A stretch of 64,000 bases of DNA from Phytophthora colocasiae (GCA_018806915.1 JAGKQI010000086.1:310001-374000), one strand, 5' to 3'. Numbered from the stretch's first letter, positions 20,874 through 32,780 are shown. The notes: a model not told the origin generated them from the letters alone. Numbers and translations: made by a program.

Positions 20874-23064
20874 CTGTGGGTCATAAGTTTCGACGGATCG
20901 GCACGCGTGAAACGGGGAGGAGGCGCTTTCAGCGCGATCGTGTGGGGTTTGCCGGAGTGGAAGGTGATCAAGGCTAGATCGGATTATGCCGAAAGCCTTA
21001 CTGTCAATGAAGCGGAATACCGTGGACTCTTGCTAGGCCTTGGCATGATCGCACAGTTAGAACGCCGCCGTTTGGTCGTTTGTGGTGATTCGAACTTGGT
21101 GATCCGACAAGTCCGGGGCGAGATCGACTGCAAGGCGCCAGGATTGACGCTACTGAAACAGAAGGTGCTGGATCACTTACGGGATTGGGGAGATCATGAG
21201 CTTGTCCATGTGAGAGAGACTGGAATGGGAGTGCAGACAGCTTGGCGAGTGCCGCGCTGCAACGAGGAAGCGGGATCGAAGTCCACGATGAGGCAGATCG
21301 ATGCGATCTGATCACCCTGAATCGGCTTAATGAGGTGTTGATCCCTCGAGTTGAAGATCGAACTGTGCAAGTGTCGGCAGTAGCCACGCGCGCAGCCCGA
21401 GCGCGACCTGGTGCCGCTGTCCTGCGGGAGGAACTGATCCGGGAGATGCGGGTTGATCGGATCAGGCGAGCCCAGGACGAGGAGGCCTGGATCGCAGGAC
21501 TAAAGAAGTACCTGGCTGGGCAGATCGCGGATCTTACTCGAGCTGAATCCGGATCCTACGCCAAGATCGCCTCCGAGTACGAGGTAGACGAACAAGATCT
21601 GCTGTTTTACTGTCCACCAGGGCCGAGATCAAGTGGTGATCGCGATCGCCTGATGAGACTTGTAGTTCCAGAGACGCTACAGCAGGATGTCCTCCACCAC
21701 TACCATACGACTCTGGAAAGGGGACATCAAGGGATCGGACGCACTTATCAGCGGATCCGAGATCATTTCCACTGGAGGGGATTATATCGGAGCGTGCAGC
21801 GATACGTAGGCGAGTGTGTAGACTGTGAGACCGGAAAGGGGAGCACGATCCGGGGCGAGTCGCCTGGGAATCTGCAAGCGACATACCCATTACAGATCAT
21901 AGCGATGGATCACATACCTTCTCTGCCCAGATCCAACAAAGGCAACACCGAACTACTGATCTGGGTCGATCTGTTCACGGGATATGTGATCGCAAAGGCC
22001 AGTTCCTCCCGATCGGCCCAGACCGTCGCGGAATCTTATGAAGAATGCGTGTTCCGCAGATTTGGTGCTAGCGAGATGATCAGGCACGATCGAGACCGGG
22101 TTTCATGTCCGACTTCTTCAGATCGTTCAATAAGATCCTGGGGCAGCGACAACGGGCGACGATGGCCTACCGGCCACAAGCCAACGGGACTGCGGAACGG
22201 ATGGTGCAAACGGCGACTAGGGCGATCAAGATGTATGTTCAAGATCTCGATCAGAAGGACTGGGATGAGTACGCGGAGAGACTGACGTTCGCCATTAACA
22301 CGGCTCACGATCGGGTTCGGGGAGATACCCCTCACTACCTGGTACATGGATGGGATCCGAGATCGACGTTGGAAGCAACTATCCCGATCGGATCGACCAG
22401 ACGCCACGATCGCGATCCAAGACGGTGGAGATATCGGGTTCAGAGATACTACCAGCAGTCGCGAGAACAGGTCAACGCTAGACTACGAGAGGCGATTGCA
22501 GATCGAGCCGATCGGCATAATGGGGATGTCGATCCGCATCAGATCGAAGCTGGATCACGAGTCTGGCTGTATCTAGATCGTGTGAAGGAAGGATACGCGC
22601 GTAAACTCGCTCACCTTTGGCACGGCCCGTTCCGTGTTGCAGAGAAGCTCAACGAATTCACGATCAAGCTGGAGATCGCGGGATCTGATTACCATATCTT
22701 CCCAGTGGTCCATGTTTCTAAGCTAAAGCTGGTGCGGAATTTTCCGGATCGACCGCGGATCGAGTTGACTGTGGATGAAGCAGATCGGCTAGATTTCGAT
22801 GAGATCCTCCTTCCGGAGGACAGTTGGGTCCCAGATCTGGATGCCGATGAGTACGAGGTCGAACGGATCTCGGACATGCGAAGTGGGAAACGGACTCGCT
22901 ACGGCCGGATCTATCGTGAATTCCTGGTGCACTGGGTCGGTTATGATGAACCAACTTGGGTCGACGAAGCTGATCTTAACTGTGGAGCCATACTGAGCGC
23001 GTTCCTACGTGATCATGCTAACCGAAATCGGTTTGGCGTGATGCAGTCGCACGAAGAGGTGTAG
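20874..23064 (+). pseudogene. e3 pol, second RNase H, integrase, chromodomain-like tail
   Basis: Right after the TAG comes a second, archaeal-type RNase H (VISFDGSAR, VNEAEYRGLLLGL, VCGDSNLVI). A 2-base slip in a GA run near 21213 breaks it. Integrase follows: His/His/Cys/Cys finger (ending CVDCETGKG), MDHI, RHDR, and the Glu of NGTAER, with a 1-base loss near 22097 just after the second Asp. The tail has LVHWVGYDEPTWVDEADLNC, a chromodomain-like fold. The doubled RNase H matches what has been described for an oomycete gypsy lineage (from memory, Chronos) and for plant Tat elements. Confidence 0.8.
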
Positions 23065-23493
23065 ACGCAGAGAAGGCGACGTGACCGGGTCACAACGCCG
23101 AGATCGCGGATGCTGATCTGGATGTCTATCTGGATCGGATGTGGAGATTTTATATTTTTCGTGGATATTTTATATTCTTCTTGTATATGCATGTGAAACC
23201 GGAGTGATTGGAAGGAAGATATGGAGATTTCGCTAAGTGGGATCGAAACTGTGGAGCAAGTATGGAGATGAACGCTGATCTTTGAAGTTGGAGAAAATTA
23301 CGTGGGATTGAACGGAAGTTAAGCTGGAATCGAGATCGCGCGGTGAGGCACCGGATCGTGATAGAGGATATGTAAGCGTGCTGATCGACTCCAGGATCGG
23401 CTGATCATCTCCGGACTGGCCGAGATCGCGAGATCAAGGAGTCCCAGGAGGTGTAGGAGCCGGCGGGTTAAACTTGTTTTCGAGCCGTGGGAT
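23065..23493. other. Spacer between e3 pol and antisense gene
   Basis: 429 bases between the ends of two convergent genes, with no coding frame supported. It is AT-richer than the flanks and corresponds to the 459-bp spacer in e1. Confidence 0.5.
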
Positions 23494-26020
23494 CTACCGA
23501 GACGGGTGATCTGCCGGCCGATCGCGGTAATGGTTACGCCAAAGGTCCTCTTGATCGCATTCTGCCAACGCGGAGATCAGATCGGTGGGCTCCGGTCGGT
23601 TCAGAGTCGGCTGGGCCAGGTTGGCCATTCGAGAGGCCGATCCGGGATACCAGTATACCCGATCACGGATAGTGGGGAAGTGCAGGAAGTAGGGATCGAG
23701 CAGAAGATCGATGTCCGCCCACATCGCACGCATCATGGGCAGGAAGCGTCCCAATAGCAGCCGCCAGCGTTCTCCGGTGCGGCTACGCCGTTGCCGACGT
23801 TCGAGGTAGTACCGATGGAGATCAGGATCAGCTTCATACATCGCCTTCGTGATCTCGAGATAATGGGTCGACTCCCAGTAGGCCTGCAGGTGATCCGACT
23901 CGTAGGCGGCGTAGGCATCCGCGATCTGCCCCAGCGGGGTTCCAGCACGACGATGGAGACCGAGATCGAAGGTGAGGGGGGCCGGTCGGTTGCGAAGCAC
24001 CTCCCAAGGTCGGGTAGCGAGCAGGGCCCGCACGTTAGACCCAGTGATCAGGCTGGCCAACCAACCGACCCCAGCTCGGGGGGGGTCGGTTAGCCGGAGA
24101 TCTCCCTGGGTAGAGGAATCCGGGGGGTAGCAGCAACCTCTTGGCCAGCGTGGAAAGAATCATACCGACGATCGCCAAGGTTCCGACGAACATCGGATCC
24201 CACGGGAAGACATCACCAGCCGCGAACTGCCGGACATTCGCATACCCGGGAATAGACGAGCTGATCGCGAACAGAGGAGGGTTCAGCTGGGGGCGCGGCG
24301 AGCCACCGGGGGAGCCGCCACCCGGAGATCCCCCGCCAGGGGGGCTCCCGCCGGCTGGACTTCCCCTCGGAGATCCCTGAGGAGAAGTGATCGGGGTTTG
24401 TGGAGAACCACCCCCCGGAGGTGTCGGCTGCGCCGGAGGCGTCTGAGGAGCAGGCCCCCCTTGATCACCGGACGCCGGAGGAGGATTCCCATGCCGGCGG
24501 TGCCACGACAGTGATCGGAGTGTCATAATCCGAAGAGCGTCGTCGGATCCAGCGCCAGAACCCTCTTCGTCGTCGTCATGCTCCGAATCGGGTTTGTGTT
24601 TAGACCCACCCGAGCCGCCCTTCTTCGGGGGAGGGGCTTCCACGGTCACTTGCGAGGTGGCCTGGGTGCGATCTGTGTCCGCCACATCCGGCCCAGTCGG
24701 GATCGCGGGTTCAGAACCCAGATCGAAAGGGTCTGGGCCTTCCTCGCTCTTCTCTTCGGGCTCGGTCGCCTGGGCCTCGCCACCAGGTTGGTCTCCAGCG
24801 GGAGCGTCGGGTGTGGCCGCATCGTGATCGGTCGGGGGAGGCTCCGTACGCGAAGCCTTGTGCGGGGGCGATGTAGCGGGAGATGGGGGCGGACTGAGAG
24901 CGCGTTTGACCCCCCGTTCATCTTGAGCGGCGTGGAGCCGAGAAACCATTTCGGTCAGGACGTTGGTGGTCGCCATTACGTCATCTTCTGCCTGATCGTA
25001 GTTCACCTGCAATGCCTGAAGACTCGCTTCTAACTCCTGCACTTCGGCATGTGTACCGGCCAGATCATCCTCTACGACAAACAGAATATGAGTGATCGTG
25101 ATCAGGTGGAGAGGGATCTAGACTACATGCGTACCTAGACGAGTGGATCGCTGTCGCTCGGTGCTGAGATCCGTCTGCGCTCGGTCGCGATCGGCGAGCG
25201 CTTGGTCTCGTTCCACGAGTAGGCGATCCCGCTCCGAGGTGACACGGTTCAGTTCGGAGTTAGCGTGGACGAGTTGATCGACGGTCCGGTCGCGTTCGGC
25301 ACCAATGTTGGTCAGGGAAGAGGTCGCTCGGGCGAAGTCCGCCAAGGCTCGATCTCGCTCAGCCAGGGCCAATCGGGCGGGAGCCCCGGTCGAAGGCGTG
25401 GGGCTGGAATCCAGTTGGAGATGCGCAAGATCAGCCGAGATCCGGTTGTAGCTGGCCTTGGCGGTGACGGAGTCTTGCTTCGCCTCAGCCAGATCGCAAG
25501 CATGGATCCGGGCTTCCGCCTGGAGATCTTGGATCTCGTTAGTGGCTTGCTCCATCTCGTCAGCCAAACGATCCCGGTCCTCTGTGGCTCGATCTAGGTC
25601 CGCTTGGGCGGAGTTGAGACGCCACGCGAACTCGTCGCGCTCCGATCGGAGCTGGTGAATCTGCGCGCGCAATCCATCGAGGTCAGAGGCTTCCTCCGCG
25701 AGGGCTGCGATCTCGTGCTCCAGGCGTGCGATCTCGTCCTGTTGATCCGCCCGGAACCGCTCCATGACGTCAACATGAGCCCGAAGCTCCATGACGTCAC
25801 GACTCAACTGATCACGTTCGTGCACCAGGCGATCCCGCCCTGGGTCGCCCGGCAAGGGCCCGGTCTCGTCGGATGGAAGCGGGCGCGCTGGGTCTGGAGC
25901 CGGACCTGACGAACGTCGCGAGATGTCGGAGTGGGGAGATGGTGGACCGTCAGGAGATCTTGGGGAATCGGGAGGTGTAGGCAGATAATCGCTCCCAGGA
26001 TCACTTCCTTGCTGACTCAT
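23494..26020 (-). pseudogene. e3 antisense gene, spliced coiled-coil protein
   Basis: Runs from an ATG at 26020, 127 bases inside the 3' LTR, back toward integrase. Exon 1 (26020-25135) encodes a Ser/Pro-rich head and a ~230-residue coiled coil full of ERDR/ADLD heptads. A 63-nt intron (25134-25072, GTACGC..GTAG) joins in phase to exon 2, continuing the coiled coil (DDLAGTHAEVQELEASLQAL). Then come an acidic and Pro/Gly/Ser-rich linker, a hydrophobic segment (FVGTLAIVGMILSTL) and a Trp/Tyr-rich tail (AYWESTHYLEI, VYWYPGSASRM). An 8-base G run (24078-24085) shifts the frame by one; seven would keep it open to the stop at 23494. Function unknown; the architecture matches the e1 antisense gene. 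Confidence 0.65.
25072..25134 (-). other. Intron in e3 antisense gene
   Basis: 63 nt with GT..AG ends. Without splicing the coiled-coil frame stops at once (TAG). Splicing joins a phase-1 exon end to a two-base exon start, makes a Glu codon and keeps both flanking frames in register. The length is typical of oomycete introns. Confidence 0.7.
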
Positions 26021-26137
26021 GGAGACTGGAAGGGATCAGTTGATGGTGGTCGAAGTGTTGTCGGGGTGACTTGTGCCTTGGGCTGAAGATTGGAGAATGA
26101 GACCTGAAGTGGACCGAGACGGACCAACTTGCAGGCT

Positions 26138-26146
26138 GGGGGCGGA
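26138..26146 (+). other. Polypurine tract of e3
   Basis: GGGGGCGGA lies directly before the 3' LTR start TGTGGTG. The e4 counterpart reads AGGGGCGA then T. Confidence 0.6.
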
Positions 26147-27036
26147 TGTGGTGAAGCGCGAATAAGAAATCCGAGAAAAGGCAACGTCAGGCCCAGAAAG
26201 AGTCGGATCAAGCGACAGGGGCCTCTGGCGAAGCAAGATGTCAGTTGATGACCCCAGATTGCGCGAACGATGGCTGACGAATGGATCCAGATCGATGTTC
26301 GTCTCGATCTCGCCAGCGATGATGGATGGCGTCTTGGTCGAGTGAGACTAAGTGATTGGAGAACCCCGCCGTACGGTCCCGCGTGGCGGCTCAGGGTCGG
26401 AGGAGAAACGGGCGCCTTGCCTGAGATCGCATGAGAAGGAGATCAAGGCAGCAGAATCGGGACCGGTGTGATCTATGGTGGGCCGGTTACAACATAACCG
26501 TGAGATGCTGCCGAGGGGACATGGTGGCAGCATTGGTCGCATGGGGAGCGGTGGTCAAGTCCAGGAAGATCAAGACCTGGAATGTCGACGACACAGGCAC
26601 GCGAGATCAAGTATGAAGGTTGCTGATCGAGATTATTGTTCAAGACGGTGGACCAAGATCGATGATCGAGATGGTTGATCGAGATCGGCTGATCGGCAGA
26701 TCGGCTGATCGAGATCGGCAGATCGACAGATCGGTAGATCGGTAGATCGAGATCGCGATCAGGGGTTAGGTGAGATCGAGATCGAAGATCGGAGGAGCAG
26801 CTGTGTAGCCGGATGTCAGGTGATCGTAGGATAGCAGATGAGGATGGGACTAGTAGACATAGGAATAACCATAAACAGAATCGAATTTGCTCTGGACCTC
26901 ACAAGTGCCTTCATTCAAGACTGGAACCGGGAATTACATTGGCCCATCAGCATCAAGAAGGTAAGGAGAAGAGATCTAGCATAGAGGTTAATTCTGGATA
27001 ATACATCGGCCAGTTTTACCCTATCTAGTGATCTAT
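26147..27036 (+). repeat. 3' LTR of e3, left part
   Basis: Starts TGTGGTGAAGCGCG. The first ~165 bases match the 5' LTR. At 26620-26790 it contains a run of GATCG-based repeats. It is broken at 27036 by e5 and continues at 48264. Confidence 0.85.
26620..26790. repeat. GATCG-rich simple repeats in e3 LTR
   Basis: Irregular short units such as GATCGGCAGATCGACA and GATCGGTA recur through this stretch. Together with the GGATCC arrays of e4 they show that GATC-based repeats are a family trait of these LTRs. Confidence 0.8.
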
Positions 27037-27447
27037 TGTAACGGGGTTACACGGCGCTGTGCGCCTTGGCTACAGTTGGTGTGGCATACACCATCCAGGT
27101 CACAAGTCACAGATCTGTGTACTACACATAGTGTTTCTCACACGTCACATATGTAGCCAGTTGCTGGCAGTTAGCTCAGAGCCACACATTGCATTTAATT
27201 AGGATTTAGTATGCTAGATACTAAATCCGTTACATTCAGGATTAGGGCAATAAAGTCAATAAAAATCAGTTTGCATTCTACATAATTAGTGTTAGTTCCT
27301 TTATTATAGGGACACTGATTGTGTGGGTCCCGTATTTAGTGGACTACTAGGTTCTTGTATAGAACCGAAGGCTAGTGCCTTGCAAGCAGGACTCTACGAG
27401 TCAGCCAAACTTCCTCTGTGTCGTGCACACCTACGCAGCCCCCTGCA
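27037..27447 (+). repeat. 5' LTR of e5
   Basis: 411 bp, TGTAACGGGG..CCCTGCA. It contains AATAAA motifs (27249-27254 and just after) and a chain of short hairpins. A primer-binding-like TGGTAGCACTTG starts two bases after its end. Confidence 0.9.
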
Positions 27448-27504
27448 TCTGGTAGCACTTGTAGTCAATCCAACTCCTGAGTTGTAGACTGTTTCTCTGT
27501 GAGA

Positions 27505-28477
27505 ATGGAGCCAGAAGCATACGCTCACTTGACTCCGAGTCAGCGGGACACGCTTAACAAGCTTACGTCCTTGCTGGGCCCAGAAGGTATGGCGCACCTT
27601 GCGTCCCAAGGGCCGGAGGCCGTCAACGCGCGCCTCGAGGTATTTGCCTCGTACGAAAACGCTCTCGTTGAGCACATCCAACGGAATGTAAAAGGGGTCA
27701 ACCCCGCTCCGAGAGCTAAGCCCGTCACGCTCAGCGTGAAGTCCTTTCACGGGCACGAAGGAGAGAACCTCCTGTTGTGGACCCGAGAGGTCGAAATGGC
27801 CATGGGGGCCGCAATGCTTCAGTTGGAAGGCCAACGCGTGGCGTTCGCCATCTCTAAGCTCGAAGGGCGAGCACGAGAATGGGCCTTGACGTCTGGGACG
27901 TCGGTAGAAATGGCCTTCCCCACTTGGAGTGAGCTTAAGGCCAAGCTTACGCAAGTGTTTGCTCCGCCTCACCAGGCGTATCGCGTGCGGTCACGCTTCC
28001 TTGCTTGCCGACAGGGCAAGAAGGACCTGGTGGACTATGTTCAAGAGCTGCGCACGCTCATTGCCGGCATGGCTGCCGACCCTCTACCTGAGGTGGTCAC
28101 CGTGACCATCTTCATGGAAGGTTTGCGAGCTGGCGTGGCCAGGACGGAGGCATTCCGTCAGAATCCTCGCACCTTCGAGGACGCTGTCAGCGTGGCATTG
28201 AATGCCGAACACAACTTTAAGTTGTCGAGGGTCGGTGCTAACAGCACAGGGTCTGGGGGGACCCGAGCCCATGGACCTCAGCTATGCTGAAGATGAAGTA
28301 GCCGAACTACGAGCTGCGGTGCAGCGTATGAGCACCCGCCGGTGCTACACGTGTGGTAGTCCCACACATCTGAGGCCCAACTGCCCTCTGCGCAAAGAGC
28401 GCGCCGGCCAGAATGGCCACAACCCTGCCGCGGGTCCCGCTTTGGGCTCTGCCCAGGGAAACGACGGCTCCCAGTAG
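27505..28477 (+). pseudogene. e5 Gag
   Basis: Starts at ATG 27505. The retrotransposon-gag core is clear: [30 protein letters not shown], and [12 protein letters not shown]. One zinc knuckle follows, CYTCGSPTHLRPNC (CX2CX4HX4C). A six-G run at 28255-28260 puts the core and the knuckle in different frames, one base apart. The knuckle frame ends at TAG 28475-28477 after a GGGAAAC slip site. If the G run is a sequencing error, Gag is intact at about 324 residues. Confidence 0.8.
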
Positions 28478-28497
28478 ACGCGGGGCGGTCTACTGGG
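28456..28497 (+). promoter_or_regulatory. gag-pol -1 ribosomal frameshift signal (e5)
   Basis: Slip heptamer GGGAAAC (28456-28462) lies in the Gag frame as G GGA AAC. A -1 slip gives GGG AAA CGA, the open pol frame. A 7-nt spacer (28463-28469) leads to a perfect 10-bp stem, CCCAGTAGAC (28470-28479) with GTCTACTGGG (28488-28497), around an 8-nt loop. Heptamer, spacer and stem all match the canonical layout. Confidence 0.85.
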
Positions 28498-30842
28498 GAA
28501 GAACTGAGTTCTGCAGTGCGTGAGAGGCACTGGGGCTCAGCCCCGAAGAGCTCCGTGCTCTTGAACACGGAACGTGTGAGCGAGCAGGGCTTGCTGGTCG
28601 TCCAGGTGGACGTGAAGGGCTTCGAGAAGCCATGGATCGTGTTGATCGATTCGGGAGCGTCTGGCAACTATGTCAGACGCTCCACCGTTGAGGGTAGCCA
28701 GCAATATGCTGAGGCGCTTCGAGCGCGAAGAGGTGACACCGTCACAGTCCGTCTAGCGACGGGCGTCCGTGTCACGGCAGCCAAGGTCCCCATGGACCTG
28801 CGGCTGAAGTTCTTGGACTTCGACAGCGTAGAACGCTGCTTGGTCTTGGATCTGGATTCGAGGTACGACCTCATCCTTGGTATGGCGTGGCTGGAGCGCC
28901 ACGAGCCATGGATCGATTGGAGGTCGAAGACCTTAGGTGCTACGCACTTCTCTCCTAGTGGAGCTTTGGCGAGTCATGAACCCACCTCTGCTAGGAAGCA
29001 GAAGCGCTACTGGCGCGAGCATCGAGCCGAGTCGGCAATGATGCTGGAAGTCGGTGTGTCCGAGTTAGTGGACAGCACCGAGTGCGAGGACCGCAGTCCT
29101 GTTGAGCGCGTAGCGCTGGTTGACAGTGAGTCAACGTGTGGGCAAAGCTCACGTAACCCCTGTGGGGCGGCACGTACTCCGCCGAGTGACGCCGGTCATG
29201 GACCGTCACTGGATGCCGATGGCATCGGGCCTTACCAGGCCGTGAACTGTGGGGCGGCACGTACTCCGTCGAGTGATACTGGTCGTGGACCAAGTCGATC
29301 GCTGAGTGTCTCTGACACTGGGCCTGAAGGGGCCGAAACCTGTGCGGCGGCACGTACTCCGTCGAGTGGACGTTCGTCGGCTAGGCGACGACGTCGTAAG
29401 GCCCTATGGGCTAGACGCTCTGCGTCTGAGTCGTCCGTGACGCCAAGTGTCAACGCACGGGAGGGCTGTGGGCAGCTATACACTCTGGTTGATGGAGTGG
29501 ACGGCAGTGCCGAAGGCAGCGTCCTGCTGGACGAACTGCCGAGTGTTGACAAGCTCCTTGAGCTAGAAGAGATGTCGTTCGCCGACTTTGGCGATGCCTT
29601 GAAGGCTGGCGAACTCGCCGAGGTGGTCATCGTTCGACCTGAAGAGGAGTTAAACTCATCGTCCCTCATTGACGAGTCCGTCTTGGCTGATGTCAAGAAG
29701 GCGCTGAGCGCCAGGAGTGGATCGGAGATCCTCAAGAATCCCTTGGATCCCTTCTACTCCTTGAAGGAATATGGAGACGTTGTCTCAAAGGAACCACCGA
29801 GTGGCCTGCCTCCGGACCGAGGCGTTCGTCACGAGATCGACTTAGTTCCCGGAACTAAATACTGCGTGACCCGGCAGTGGCCCCTTCCTAAAGAGCAATG
29901 CGACGTCATTGACGCCTTCTTCCGTGCTAAGCACGCGGCGGGTCTCGTGCGCGAGAGCAAGTCTCCGCACTCCGCGCCAACGTTCTGTGTCAGAAAGCCG
30001 AATGGCAAGTGGCGTATCGTTCACGCTTTTAACAAGCTCAACGCTGCCACGATTCCGGCGCAGACGCCGATTCCTAGGAAGGATGTTCTTCAGAACAACA
30101 TGGTGGGTTGCACCATGTACAGTGCGCTCGACTTAGTCGATGGCTACTATCAGTTGCTCATGCGAGCCAGTGATATTCCGCTTACAGCGGTGAGCACCCC
30201 GAGCGGTATGCTCTGGGAGTGGCTCGTCATGCCCCAAGGGCTGTCGAACGCGCCTGCAACGTTCAATCGTCTAGTGACGCAGCTGTTCAGGCCCCTGCGG
30301 GCATTCGCACAGACGTACTTTGACGACGTGTTCGTCCACAGCCAGGCCGAACACGGCAAGACTGATGTCGAGGTACACGTGGAACACGTGAGAGCAGTGC
30401 TCGAGTGTATGCGCACAAACAAGTTGAACGCCAACGCGGACAAGTGCGTCTTTGGCGCGGAAGAAATCCCCTTCCTAGGGTGCTTCATTGGGAAGCATGG
30501 CCTTCGTGCTGATCCAGCAAAGGTCAAGGCCATTGTGGACTGGCCGGTTCCCTTGAACCAGAAGGACTTGCGTAAGTGGCTGGGCTTAGCCAACTACTTA
30601 CACAAGTATAGCGAGAACTACGCTGAGTTGGCTCGGCCACTGACGGATCTCCTTAAGAAGGATGCCGAATGGGTATGGCGTGCTGAGCACGAGAGTGCGT
30701 TCACCCGTATCAAGGATAGCCTGCTTCAGGCACCGATACTGGCGTTGCCAGACCCTGATCGTCCGTTCATCGTCGTCTGTGACGCCTCAGACTTTGCCAT
30801 CGGCAGTGCTTTGCTACAAGCGGACGCCGAAGGGCGCGAACG
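28463..30842 (+). pseudogene. e5 pol, protease and reverse transcriptase (5' part)
   Basis: The pol frame is open from the slip site to the e4 insertion. Protease: VLIDSGASGNYV and YDLILGMAWLERHEPWIDW. A long variable linker carries three near-copies of a CGAARTPSS motif. Reverse transcriptase: KPNGKWRIVHAFNKLN, YSALDLVDGYYQLL, MPQGLSNAPATFNRL and catalytic YFDD. RNase H starts with FIVVCDASDFAIGSALLQ and is cut at 30842 by e4; the frame resumes at 44251 in RVIAFESRQ. No lesion other than the insertion is seen in this part. Confidence 0.9.
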
Positions 30843-32771
30843 TGTGGTGTAGTGGATCCGCTGGAATGAGCAGGGATCCAACGTTCACACACGGCGCCCA
30901 GACACTGACTAACGGAGGGGGTACTCCGATAACCGTGGGGTTGCTGAGGCTCACCTTGTGTACCCGTCAGTGGGCGGGATCTGCTCTCTCAGGAACGGGA
31001 GACTGTACACAGGCGTGAGGGCTTGAACGTCCTTGGCGGGGACTTGGGAGGTTGGACTTGCGTGGGTATTCCTGCACACAGGTCCTGGTTGGGGGGATCT
31101 TGGTCTTGGACTCGAAGATCTTGTGGATCCTTGGATCCGGGGTTGCCTTGATGGGTGTGGGGTCCTTTTCCTTTCCTTTACTGTCTTGCTTGCCGCCTCC
31201 TGTAGCGGTTGGTCTTAGGGGTGTTGAGAGGTCGAGGGATCCTACGGTTAAGCAATCAACACCGTTGGATCCGGGATCTTCACTAGCGTAAGGTAAGCCG
31301 GCCAAATCGGGGATCCGGTCTTAGCTGTAGCTAGGTGTGCGAAGAAACTTGCAGGAACACTAAGGGGAGGCCAATACACTATCCTCTTCCCTTGTCTTAA
31401 GTCCCGAAGAAAACCACTTGCGCACTAGAAGGTAAATTCGACTCTCTGATTTATGGTTATCCAGTTCCTCATCCTGTACCCTATCTTGCCCATCGCAAAT
31501 CTCTATCTTAGATCATGCTGGCTCTCCTGCAACTTCTCCACTATGTCGATGTCTTGGATCTTGAGGATCCGAGTTCGGATCCGAGGATCCTGGATCTGGA
31601 TCTCTGGATCTTAGATCTTGGGGATCCGACTTCAGGATCCGAGGATCTTGGATCTGGATCTCGGGATCTTGGATCTTGGGGATCCGGCTTCGGGATCCGA
31701 GGATCCTGGATCTGGATCTCGGGATCTTGGATCTTGGATCTTGGGGATCCGGCTTCGGGATCCGAGGATCCTGGATCTGGATCTCGGGATCTTGAATCTT
31801 GGATCTTGGGGATCCGGCTTCGGGATCCGAGGATCCTGGATCTGGATCTCGGGATCTTGAATCTTGGATCTTGGGGATCCGGCTTCGGGATCCGAGGATC
31901 CTGGATCTGGATCTTGGGATCTTGGATCTTGGGGATCCGGCTTCGGGATCCGAGGATCTTGGATCTGGATCTCGGGATCTTGGATCTTGGGGATCCGGCT
32001 TCGGGATCCGACTTCGGGATCCGAGGATCTTGGATCTGGATCTCGGGATCTTGAATCTTGGATCTTGGGGATCCGGCTTCGGGATCCGAGGATCCTGGAT
32101 CTGGATCTTGGGATCTTGGATCTTGGGGATCCGGCTTCGGGATCCGAGGATCTTGGATCTGGATCTCGGGATCTTGGATCTTGGGGATCCGGCTTCGGGA
32201 TCCGACTTCGGGATCCGAGGATCTTGGATCTGGATCTCGGGATCTTGGATCTTGGGGATCCGGCTTCGGGATCCGAGGATCCTGGATCTGGATCTCGGGA
32301 TCTTGGATCTTGGGGATCCGGCTTCGGGATCCGAGGATCTTGGATCTGGATCTCTGGATCTGGGGGTTCGAAGGATTCGCACTTAGGACCGCGGGATCCG
32401 CACTTAAGACTGCCGGATCTGCACTTAAGACCGCCGGATCCGCACTTAAGGACTGCCGGATCCGCACTTAAGACTGCCGGATCCGCACTTAAGGACTGCC
32501 GGATCCGCACTTAGGACTGCCGGATCCGCACTTAAGGATTGCCGGATCCGCACTTAGGATCACCGGATCCGCACTTAGAACTGTGGGATCCGAACGTAGG
32601 TAAGCTAGGCCAAGTGGGTCCTAACTTAGGGTCCGCCCTAGAATAGGTATCCAGTTCCAGGGACCTGTCCTTATCGTAGCACCACTGTCGCACGTCACCC
32701 ATCATCGTGGTCGTTCTGCGTCGTATCCGGTTTGATTTGAATCCACTTTACCACAAATTCACTTCACCACA
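30843..32771 (-). repeat. 3' LTR of e4
   Basis: 1929 bp, TGTGGTG..CACCACA as read on +. It is 268 bp longer than the 5' LTR because of extra units in the GGATCC array (31550-32370). The other parts appear identical to 42586-44246. Translated frames across the array are repeat artefacts. Confidence 0.9.
31550..32370. repeat. GGATCC minisatellite in e4 3' LTR
   Basis: Tandem units of roughly 58 bp built from GGATCTTGGATCTTGGGG, ATCCGGCTTCGGGATCC and GAGGATCCTGGATCTGG blocks. A second array of shorter units (GGATCCGCACTTAAGACTGCC type) follows to about 32580. The same arrays, with fewer units, are in the other LTR. Confidence 0.95.
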
Positions 32772-32780
32772 ATCGCCCCT
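32772..32780 (-). other. Polypurine tract of e4
   Basis: On the minus strand AGGGGCGAT leads straight into the LTR start TGTGGTG. It matches the e3 tract in position and composition. Confidence 0.55.

Noticed and set aside
31513..32514. Long frames on both strands across the e4 LTR array (also 43246-43989)
   Set aside because: They are open only because the repeat unit lacks stops in several frames; their composition is pure repeat.
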